DNA from: Allopontixanthobacter sp041552775
GTDB lineage: Bacteria; Pseudomonadota; Alphaproteobacteria; Sphingomonadales; Sphingomonadaceae
DNA: 5,723 nt
Assembly: GCA_041552775.1 (NCBI GenBank)
Contig: JBFEKH010000125.1
Location: 1 to 5,723 of the forward strand
Reading direction: 5' to 3'
The notes below the pieces were generated by a model. The model ran no database searches. It saw nothing but the letters and a program-made list of their open reading frames with translations, and was not told the origin of the DNA. Positions 1 to 5,633 of this stretch are shown piece by piece (position 1 is the stretch's first letter; the number at the start of each line of letters is the position of its first letter). A program made the translations under genes and the position numbers.

Positions 1-75
1 ACCGCGCTGGAAAAGATCCTCGACGTGCTGCGCGAACATGCGCCGCAATATTACGAGAGCGCCGAAGAAGCATAA
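1..75 (+). CDS. C-terminal end of a truncated gene, possibly a CarD-family transcription regulator
   Basis: Frame 1 is open from the first base to a TAA stop at 73-75 and gives 24 residues beginning TALEKILDVLRE and ending in an acidic ESAEEA tail. The piece looks like a short amphipathic helix followed by a charged tail. The strong terminator about 45 bases downstream fits a real gene end here. The wording resembles, from memory, the C-terminal tail of sphingomonad CarD proteins, which bind RNA polymerase and stabilise open promoter complexes. That identification is tentative: the CarD domain itself lies outside the window, and other proteins end in similar helices. That a gene ends here is well supported; its name is not. 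Confidence 0.5.
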   Translation, partial: TALEKILDVLREHAPQYYESAEEA

Positions 76-118
76 GCGCCGGTCGTCCATTTCGACCGAC
101 TGCATGATACAATCGACG

Positions 119-146
119 AGGGCCGCCTGAAAAGGCGGCCCTTTTT
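119..146 (+). terminator. Rho-independent terminator after the partial gene
   Basis: Bases 120-127 (GGGCCGCC) pair perfectly with 134-141 (GGCGGCCC) around a six-base loop, TGAAAA. An extra A-T pair at 119/142 leads into a run of five T at 142-146. The GC-rich stem followed by a T run is the classic intrinsic terminator form. It lies about 45 bases after the stop at 75 and separates that unit from the lipoprotein genes downstream. A weaker hairpin, CGGTCG at 80-85 with CGACCG at 93-98, lies between the stop and the terminator and has no T run. Confidence 0.9.
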
Positions 147-156
147 CGTGGCCTCC

Positions 157-182
157 TTGTGGCACGGTACCTGCTGTATTAC
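157..182 (+). promoter_or_regulatory. Weak candidate promoter for the head-GIN lipoprotein gene
   Basis: The only room for a promoter between the terminator and the start at 223 is about 75 bases. TTGTGG at 157-162 and TATTAC at 177-182 resemble -35 and -10 boxes, but the 14-base spacer is short for a sigma-70 type promoter. A small dyad, GTATT at 176-180 and AATAC at 189-193, overlaps the -10 candidate and could be an operator. A promoter here is required by the layout; these exact boxes are a guess. Confidence 0.2.
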
Positions 183-211
183 ATCGGCAATACGGACAAG
201 GTGTACTTTGC

Positions 212-217
212 AGGAGG
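212..217 (+). promoter_or_regulatory. Strong ribosome binding site AGGAGG
   Basis: AGGAGG is a perfect Shine-Dalgarno core, ending five bases before the ATG at 223. It is the strongest such site in the window and fixes the start of the head-GIN lipoprotein gene. Confidence 0.85.
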
Positions 218-222
218 ATTAA

Positions 223-975
223 ATGATTCACGGGTTTTTCAGGAAAGTAGCGCCCTTGGCGGCGATGGCCATGGCCGCCGGATTGGCTGGCTGTGATAAG
301 GTGGACATGAAAATCAATGGCATGGAAGGCGTGCCATTGGCTGACCTCGACATGTCAGGCGTTCCCCCCACGGAACTGGCGCTGGCCGGGCCAGATACCG
401 TCGTGATCACCGATGGCAAGAAACTGGCGATTACCGTGGAGGGCGATCAAGCCGCCATCGATGCAATGCGCTTCTCGCTCAAAGACGGTACGCTGGGGAT
501 CCTGCGCGCGGATGGAAAGTGGAAAGGCGCCGGCATCGCTACTGTGCGCGTCACCATGCCCTCCCCCAAATCGCTGACCCTGCTCGCATCGGGCACAATT
601 GAAGCCGCATCCCTGTCAGGCGATGCATCAGTCCAGATCCTTGGTTCCGGCAAGGTAAACACCGCGAAGGTTGCAGCCGATGCGCTGGATCTCACCATCG
701 CGGGGTCGGGTAGCTATAAAGCTGCGGGTTCCGCCAAGAGTATGGACATGACCGTCGCCGGATCGGGCAACGCGTTGATGGCAGGATTGAAGGCAGGCAG
801 CGCGAAAATCTCGATCCTTGGCTCAGGCAGCGCAGAATTCGCCTCCGATGGCGACGTCTCGGTTGAAATGATGGGTTCGGGCAATGTCACCGTCATTGGC
901 GGTGCGACTTGCAAGGTCAATTCGATGGGTTCAGGCTCGGTAACCTGCAAAAATGTAAAGAAAAAAGGCAAGTAA
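223..975 (+). CDS. Head-GIN (DUF2807) domain lipoprotein with Gly-Ser-Gly repeats
   Basis: This is a 250-residue envelope lipoprotein of unknown biochemical role. A basic start (FFRK), a hydrophobic segment at about 9-20 and a lipobox LAGC at 21-24 predict signal peptidase II cleavage before Cys24. Asp25 follows the cysteine; in E. coli that position-2 residue keeps lipoproteins in the inner membrane, though the rule is less sure in alphaproteobacteria. From about residue 55 the protein reads as short beta strands broken by G-S-G turns at 141, 161, 180, 200, 218 and 236, with a related A-S-G at 122, so one turn every 18-20 residues. This matches the DUF2807 putative auto-transporter adhesin head-GIN family, whose members fold as a beta-helix. 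Cys230 and Cys242 lie in the last two coils and could form a disulfide. The end is basic (KKKGK). The strong AGGAGG site sets the start. The next lipoprotein gene follows after 48 bases and is probably in the same transcript. The family call is firm; any adhesion role is only inferred from the family name. Confidence 0.88.
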   Translation: MIHGFFRKVAPLAAMAMAAGLAGCDKVDMKINGMEGVPLADLDMSGVPPTELALAGPDTVVITDGKKLAITVEGDQAAIDAMRFSLKDGTLGILRADGKWKGAGIATVRVTMPSPKSLTLLASGTIEAASLSGDASVQILGSGKVNTAKVAADALDLTIAGSGSYKAAGSAKSMDMTVAGSGNALMAGLKAGSAKISILGSGSAEFASDGDVSVEMMGSGNVTVIGGATCKVNSMGSGSVTCKNVKKKGK

Positions 976-1023
976 TCGACGGCTAAGGTAACCGGGGCTA
1001 TCCTGCGCGGGAAAGGAATTACC

Positions 1024-1356
1024 ATGCGCTTCATAGCCCCCCTGCTGGCTCTCAGTTCGGCCCTTCTGCTGCCTGGCTGCATCGCAAGAACGGCGCTGGA
1101 CGTCGTGACAGCGCCGATAAAAGTCGCGAGCAAGGCAGCCGACTTGGCCACCACCAGCCAATCCGAGGCTGACGAAGAGCGCGGTCGCCAGATTCGCAAG
1201 CGCGAAGAAGAGCTGGGCAAACTTGACCGGAAACGTGAGAAACTGAGCCAGAAGTGCAGCGATGGCGAAAGAGATGCCTGCAGTGATCTGGATCAGGCTC
1301 AAATGGAAATGCGGACACTCAGCCCCGGTATTCCCGTGGAACCAGGCCAGCGATAG
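1024..1356 (+). CDS. Small charged lipoprotein, predicted coiled coil, function unknown
   Basis: This gene encodes 110 residues. The signal sequence ends in a lipobox, LPGC at 16-19, so Cys19 should be lipidated. Ile20 follows, which would send the protein to the outer membrane under the E. coli rule. After a small-residue linker (about 23-46) comes a highly charged Glu/Arg/Lys stretch at about 47-77 with coiled-coil or long-helix character. Then C78 and C86 form a C-x7-C element (CSDGERDAC). That spacing recalls a half of the cysteine-rich Sel1-like repeats, but only one copy is present, so no Sel1 fold is claimed. The tail is proline-rich. The start is supported by AAAGGA at 1012-1017, six bases before the ATG. 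I do not recognise a named family; similar short lipoproteins seem to be common hypotheticals in sphingomonads. It probably shares a transcript with the head-GIN gene 48 bases upstream. Its stop is only 3 bases from the stop of the opposing sua5 gene. Confidence 0.82.
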   Translation: MRFIAPLLALSSALLLPGCIARTALDVVTAPIKVASKAADLATTSQSEADEERGRQIRKREEELGKLDRKREKLSQKCSDGERDACSDLDQAQMEMRTLSPGIPVEPGQR

Positions 1357-1359
1357 ATT

Positions 1360-2301
1360 TCAAGCTGCGGCGCGGCACAATCGGTCGTTGATTGCCGCAC
1401 CGACCCCCGATGCCGGAATGGGCGCCACAGCGATTCGCGGAAATTGCGATGCGGACGCTTCGTGCAGTGCTGCATAGAGATTACCTGCCGCCTCCGCGAG
1501 ATTACCGGTTGCGGACAAGTTTCGGTGCCCTGCGACCACGCCGAAACCGATCATGAATTCTTCCGGTTCAGGGACCTGCACATTCAGCCGGACAGGTTTT
1601 CCCGGCGAATAGTGGGACTTCAACTGCCCGGGCGACTCCAGTTTTTCACCGGTATTCTGTGTCACAGGGCCGAACCGGCGCAGGCGCGCCAGATCAAATG
1701 GCCCCGGCCGTAGAATTTCGAGAGTGCCGTCATGACGGATCGCCAGAATCGTTGATTCCAAACCATTTTCGCACGATCCCCCGTCAAGGATGGCATCGAT
1801 CCGTCCCCCGAGCGAGGCCGCGACATGAGCGGCAGTGGTCGGACTGATGGCATTGCTCAGGTTTGCCGAAGGTGCCGCCAGCGCGCATCCGCTCTGCCGT
1901 ATCAGTGCCCGCATGACCGGATGCGCCGGCATGCGCAGGGCGATTGTCGGAAGTCCTGCAAAGACCGCGTCGGCCAGCAGAGCATCAGAACGCCGCGGCA
2001 GAACCAATGTGACCGGCCCTGGCCATGCGTCATGCACAACTTGCCGCGCCAGGGTGCTGAATTGTGCCAGACCCTCTGCCTGCTCCAGAGTGTCGACATG
2101 AACAATCAGCGGATTGAAACCGGGGCGACCCTTGGCGGTATAGATTTTTGCGACCGCTGCGGCGTCATCTGCTCGGGCGGCAAGCCCGTAAACAGTCTCG
2201 GTCGGAACTGCGACCAGGCCCCCGGAGACAATGATTCGCGCAGCGCGGGCGATCCCGGCTGCATCTGCTTCCAGCATTTCCGTAGCGTTCTTGCCCGACA
2301 T
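1360..2301 (-). CDS. sua5: Threonylcarbamoyl-AMP synthase, two-domain Sua5 type
   Basis: The enzyme joins L-threonine, bicarbonate and ATP into threonylcarbamoyl-AMP. The TsaBDE complex then uses this to make t6A at position 37 of tRNAs that read ANN codons. It is cytoplasmic and normally essential. In its 313 residues the YrdC-like catalytic domain spans about 14-205, with PTETVYGL at 33-40, KGRP at 57-60, the NPL segment at 63-65, SANLS at 145-149 and GLESTI at 180-185. The linker SPGQLKSHYSP (223-233) and a C-terminal Sua5 domain ending GAAINDRLCRAAA show the long Sua5 form rather than the short TsaC form. The length is normal for a bacterial Sua5. The start at 2301 has only a weak upstream GGACAGG; the in-frame ATG for Met9 at 2277 is a possible alternative and would keep the whole catalytic domain. 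The gene is divergent from the acyl-CoA dehydrogenase gene and stops 3 bases from the small lipoprotein gene. Confidence 0.96.
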   Translation of the reverse strand: MSGKNATEMLEADAAGIARAARIIVSGGLVAVPTETVYGLAARADDAAAVAKIYTAKGRPGFNPLIVHVDTLEQAEGLAQFSTLARQVVHDAWPGPVTLVLPRRSDALLADAVFAGLPTIALRMPAHPVMRALIRQSGCALAAPSANLSNAISPTTAAHVAASLGGRIDAILDGGSCENGLESTILAIRHDGTLEILRPGPFDLARLRRFGPVTQNTGEKLESPGQLKSHYSPGKPVRLNVQVPEPEEFMIGFGVVAGHRNLSATGNLAEAAGNLYAALHEASASQFPRIAVAPIPASGVGAAINDRLCRAAA

Positions 2302-2337
2302 GCCTGTCCGCTATAGGTGGGGCGGGCAAAAGCCAAG

Positions 2338-2366
2338 ATATTACCGAGACGAATACGCGCTGGACC
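2338..2366 (-). promoter_or_regulatory. Candidate promoter for sua5 in the divergent intergenic region
   Basis: On the minus strand, TAATAT (plus-strand bases 2338-2343) is a good -10 match and would give a leader of about 30 bases before the sua5 ATG. The hexamer 17 bases upstream, GGTCCA (2361-2366), is a poor -35 match. The 96-base divergent gap must hold signals for both genes. I found no convincing box pair for the acyl-CoA dehydrogenase direction and no clear operator dyad. Confidence 0.25.
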
Positions 2367-2385
2367 ACACTGTAAATCACCCCCC

Positions 2386-2390
2386 AAGGA
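2386..2390 (+). promoter_or_regulatory. Ribosome binding site that supports a GTG start
   Basis: AAGGA lies seven bases before the GTG at 2398, an ideal spacing. The in-frame ATG at 2317 would instead add 27 residues rich in Arg, Lys and Pro that do not look like the start of an acyl-CoA dehydrogenase. The site therefore favours GTG as the true start. Confidence 0.7.
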
Positions 2391-2397
2391 ATTTGAC

Positions 2398-4140
2398 GTG
2401 ACCCCCTTTACGCCTCCTACCCAAGACCAATTGCTTGCCATCAATGTCTGCGCCGGGATCGAGGAGTTGGCCCGGAGCGAACGTTTCGCCGCAGCAGAAC
2501 CCGACATGGTCGAGGCGATCGTGGACGGGATCGGCGCATTTTCGGCAGGTGAATGGGCTCCGCTCAACCGCATTGGCGATACCGAGGGTGCAAAGCTGGA
2601 GAACGGCGTGGTGCGCCTGCCCGATGGTTTTGCCGGCGCATATGAAGCCTATGTCGAGCAGGGCTGGAATGCGATTTCCGCCCCCACCGAATTTGGCGGA
2701 CAGGGCCTGCCGAGTACGCTGGGCTGCAATGTGCTGGAAAATCTCGGGGCGGCAAATTTCGCCTTCAACCTGCTGCCGATGCTGTCGATCGGCGCGATCG
2801 AAGCGCTGGAAGACCACGGCAGCGACGCACAGAAAGCGATGTATCTGCCCCACCTGGTGAGCGGCGAATGGTCGGGCACGATGAATCTGACCGAACCGCA
2901 GGCGGGCAGCGATGTCGGCGCCTTGCGCAGTACCGCCGTGCCAATCGAAGACGGATCGCATACCGGGAAATACCGGATCACCGGCCAGAAAATCTATATT
3001 ACCTGGGGCGAGCATGAGCTGGCGAAGAATATCATCCATCTGGTGCTGGCCCGCACCCCCGGCGCGCCCGAAGGCACGCGGGGTATCTCGCTGTTTGCAG
3101 TACCGAAATATCATGTGAATGCGGATGGCTCGCTCGGCCCGCGAAACGATCTGCGCTGCGTCAGCCTGGAACACAAGCTGGGCATTAACGCTTCGCCCAC
3201 CTGCGTCATGTCCTATGGCGACAATGGCGACTGCATCGGGGAATTGGTCGGGGCGGAAAACCGCGGGCTGGCCGCAATGTTCACGATGATGAATTCCGCC
3301 CGGATCAATGTCGGCAGCCAGGGTGTGCAGATTGCCGAACGCGCGCTGCAACAGGCGATCTATTATGCAGCGGACCGGGTGCAATCCGCCCGCGCCGGAT
3401 CGCCGGACCGCAACCCTGTTGCAATCATCGAACATCCCGACGTGCGCCGGATGCTGATGCGGATGAAATCCCTCACGGAAGGGATGCGCGCGCTGCTCTA
3501 TTACACCACCGGACAAGTTGACCGCGGCATATTGGGCGATGAAGCCAGCGCCCGCCGCGCCGAAGTGCTGGTCCCGATGATCAAGGCCTGGGGCACGGAT
3601 ACCGGGGTCGAAGTCGCCAGTATCGGCGTGCAGGTGCATGGCGGAATGGGCTTTGTCGAAGAAACCGGCGCCGCCCAGCATTACCGCGATGCCCGGATCG
3701 CACCGATCTACGAAGGCACCAATGGCATTCAAGCCGCCGATCTGGTAACCAGGAAACTGGGCTTCGAAGATGGCGCGGTATTCGCAGCGCTGATGGCTGA
3801 CATCGCGCGGGATAGCGCAGACGAGCCTGCCCTGTTTGCACTAGCAGGCGATTGCGCCGCAATCGGTGTGTGGATGCGGGACCAAGCCAGTCTCGACGAC
3901 CGCTTGGCCGGAAGCGTGCCCTTCTGCGAAATGTGTGCGGTCGCCGTGGCTGGATGGCAAATGCTGCGGCAAAAACGTGCGGTCGAAGCCGGAGCATCGC
4001 CATCGCTCTCGGCGATAAAACCGGCAACGGCGCGCTTCTTCCTCGACCATATTGTGCCCGAAGCTGCCGGCCTGAAAGCATCGGCAACCGCGGGCGCCGG
4101 CGGACTTTACGAACTCACCGCAGCGCAGCTGGCCGGGTAA
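2398..4140 (+). CDS. Acyl-CoA dehydrogenase, large DmdC-like type with C-terminal extension
   Basis: This is a flavoenzyme that introduces an alpha-beta double bond into an acyl-CoA and passes electrons to electron-transfer flavoprotein. From the GTG start it has 580 residues, about 200 more than the classic short-chain and medium-chain enzymes. This size matches the ~590-residue group that includes DmdC (3-methylmercaptopropionyl-CoA dehydrogenase) and many beta-oxidation FadE-like enzymes. Visible marks, numbered from GTG, are the N-terminal helical domain, the signature TMNLTEPQAGSDVGA near 161-175 that contacts FAD and substrate, KLGINASPTC near 260-269, the flavin-binding VHGGMGF at 413-419, and IYEGTNGIQ at 437-445. 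Glu439 in the last motif sits where medium-chain dehydrogenases carry their catalytic base. Residues from about 460 onward form the extra C-terminal acyl-CoA dehydrogenase domain. The substrate cannot be read from the sequence: no enoyl-CoA hydratase, thiolase or dmd gene is nearby. The gene stands alone, is divergent from sua5, and converges on the PQQ-type dehydrogenase gene 35 bases away. The family is certain; the DMSP-related role is only one option. Confidence 0.95.
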   Translation: MTPFTPPTQDQLLAINVCAGIEELARSERFAAAEPDMVEAIVDGIGAFSAGEWAPLNRIGDTEGAKLENGVVRLPDGFAGAYEAYVEQGWNAISAPTEFGGQGLPSTLGCNVLENLGAANFAFNLLPMLSIGAIEALEDHGSDAQKAMYLPHLVSGEWSGTMNLTEPQAGSDVGALRSTAVPIEDGSHTGKYRITGQKIYITWGEHELAKNIIHLVLARTPGAPEGTRGISLFAVPKYHVNADGSLGPRNDLRCVSLEHKLGINASPTCVMSYGDNGDCIGELVGAENRGLAAMFTMMNSARINVGSQGVQIAERALQQAIYYAADRVQSARAGSPDRNPVAIIEHPDVRRMLMRMKSLTEGMRALLYYTTGQVDRGILGDEASARRAEVLVPMIKAWGTDTGVEVASIGVQVHGGMGFVEETGAAQHYRDARIAPIYEGTNGIQAADLVTRKLGFEDGAVFAALMADIARDSADEPALFALAGDCAAIGVWMRDQASLDDRLAGSVPFCEMCAVAVAGWQMLRQKRAVEAGASPSLSAIKPATARFFLDHIVPEAAGLKASATAGAGGLYELTAAQLAG

Positions 4141-4175
4141 GCTTCGCGCGGTCGGTGCCGGTTATTGCGGGCCTA

Positions 4176-5633
4176 TTATTGGGTGATCTGTTCGCGAGCG
4201 TAATCCTCGACGAAGCGCGCGCGCGGATCTCCTTCCAGCTGGCGTTGTGGCGGCAAAGACCGGCGCTTCGGCGGAACGATCGCGGCCATTGGCTTCGCGC
4301 CTGGTGCTTTCACCCGCCAGATGATCCCGGCTGTGTCATCGCTGACAAGCAGGGAACCATCGCCCGCGAAATCAACCCATGTCGGGCGGCCGTTGGTCGT
4401 ACCATCATCGTTGAGGAAACCGGTGAGCACCGGCACCGGCTTGCCCAGCGGATTGCCCCGCGCGTCAAACGCCACATAGACCACATCATACCCCGATGCA
4501 GGCTTGCGGTTCCACGATCCGTGGCGCGCAACGAACGCGCCATTGCTGAACTTGGTGCCCATCGTGCTGCCTTCCTTGCTGAAAACAAGGCCTAATGCAG
4601 CCACGTGCGGCCCCATCGCATATTCCGGACGGCGCGAATATTCCGTGGTGTAGGTCGGCATCGGTGCCTTCACCCGTTGGTCGATCGTGTCCTTGTAATA
4701 GACCCACGGCCAACCGTAATTCACGCCTACCGGAACATTGGTCAGGTAATCGGGCACCAGGTCGGAACCGAGCATGTCGCGTTCGTTGACCGTGGTCCAC
4801 AACTCGCCGCTCCACGGGCTCCAGTCCAGTCCGTTGGGATTACGCAGCCCGGTGGCAAACATGCGCTGGCGTCCCGCCTCAAGGTCATATTCCCAGATCG
4901 CGGCGCGGCCTTCTTCCACATCCATTCCGTTTTCACCGATGTTGGAGGCAGAACCAACCGCGACGTAGATCTTCTTGCCATCGGGGCTGAGCGTGATGTT
5001 GCGCATCCAGTGATTTCCGGCCGGCGGCAAATCCATCAATTTCGTGGGACCGCCCGTAGGTTTGGAGGCGCCTAGATCATAATCATAAGCCAGCAGTTCG
5101 TCATGATTTGCGACATACAGTTTCCCATCGCGCCAGGCGATGCCGGACGGCGAATCCAGATCGTCGAGGACCGTCAATTGTTCGTCCGACGTTCCGTTGC
5201 CGTCCTTGTCACGCAAAAGGACCAGTTTGTTGGGGGATTCGCCCGCCGCACCCGCACGCGACATCAACATCTTCGCGATCCATGCGGTAATCCCGCCACC
5301 ATCGCCGCTGGCCGGGGCGCGGGTCAGTGTAACCATTACATCGCCATTGGGCAGGGTATGGATCACCCGGGGATGTTCGAGCCCCTCGGCAAAACGGTTG
5401 ACCGCAAGTCCCTCGGCAGCAGCTGGTACAGCATCGGCGGCCCAGCCCACAGGCTTAGCGATATTGATCGTCGGAATCGTTTCCGCCTTGGGTTCTTCCA
5501 ATACTGGATCATCGCCTGAAACATCCATCACTGAAAGGTCGGCCTTGTCGCCGCGCGTCAGCCAGAAAAGGACCAAGGCAATCAGGACAATCAGGCCAAC
5601 GACCCATGCGAGTATTTTGCGTTTTGTGCTCAT
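4176..5633 (-). CDS. Membrane-anchored PQQ-dependent sugar (sorbosone-type) dehydrogenase
   Basis: This is a six-bladed beta-propeller of the glucose/sorbosone dehydrogenase family, which oxidises sugars, aldoses or sugar aldehydes in the periplasm using PQQ. The chosen start gives 485 residues. MSTKRK is followed by one hydrophobic segment (about 8-25) with no clear signal peptidase site, so it is probably an uncleaved anchor with the propeller outside. After a variable linker (about 28-70) the propeller runs from about 78 to 442. It shows DKDGNG at 142-147 (a calcium-loop-like element), GNHWMRNI at 206-213 with His208 as candidate catalytic base and Arg211, GLRNPNGLDW at 262-271, NERDMLGSDLVPDYLT at 283-298, HGSWNRKPASGY at 371-382, GRPTWVDF at 415-422 and SDDTAGIIWRV at 431-441. 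A basic, proline-rich tail of about 40 residues follows. The start is uncertain: no clear ribosome binding site precedes 5633, and in-frame ATGs at 5639, 5708 and 5723 extend it. The substrate is unknown, and no PQQ synthesis or cytochrome gene is visible here. Confidence 0.9.
   Translation of the reverse strand: MSTKRKILAWVVGLIVLIALVLFWLTRGDKADLSVMDVSGDDPVLEEPKAETIPTINIAKPVGWAADAVPAAAEGLAVNRFAEGLEHPRVIHTLPNGDVMVTLTRAPASGDGGGITAWIAKMLMSRAGAAGESPNKLVLLRDKDGNGTSDEQLTVLDDLDSPSGIAWRDGKLYVANHDELLAYDYDLGASKPTGGPTKLMDLPPAGNHWMRNITLSPDGKKIYVAVGSASNIGENGMDVEEGRAAIWEYDLEAGRQRMFATGLRNPNGLDWSPWSGELWTTVNERDMLGSDLVPDYLTNVPVGVNYGWPWVYYKDTIDQRVKAPMPTYTTEYSRRPEYAMGPHVAALGLVFSKEGSTMGTKFSNGAFVARHGSWNRKPASGYDVVYVAFDARGNPLGKPVPVLTGFLNDDGTTNGRPTWVDFAGDGSLLVSDDTAGIIWRVKAPGAKPMAAIVPPKRRSLPPQRQLEGDPRARFVEDYAREQITQ

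Noticed and set aside
80..98. Short hairpin CGGTCG/CGACCG just after the first stop codon
   Set aside because: Six base pairs with a seven-base loop and no T run is weak next to the strong terminator at 119-146, so it is not called as a separate feature.
714..1302. Minus-strand open frames across the two lipoprotein genes
   Set aside because: They are Ser-, Arg- and Pro-rich, lack ribosome sites and domains, and the plus strand has clear lipoboxes and well-spaced ribosome sites.
1825..2316. A 163-codon plus-strand open frame antisense to sua5
   Set aside because: It overlies the conserved catalytic domain of sua5 and has no recognisable domain; its Cys- and Arg-rich make-up is typical of a shadow frame.
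2377..3732. A 451-codon open frame on the minus strand, antisense to the acyl-CoA dehydrogenase gene
   Set aside because: Its translation resembles no protein family I know and is rich in His, Arg, Gly and Ala, as expected when a GC-rich gene is read backwards. The plus-strand frame carries all the family motifs.
3852..4595. A 247-codon plus-strand open frame spanning the end of the acyl-CoA dehydrogenase gene and the end of the PQQ-type dehydrogenase gene
   Set aside because: It crosses the convergent junction, is Arg-rich and of low complexity, has no good ribosome site, and both flanking genes are confidently identified in other frames.
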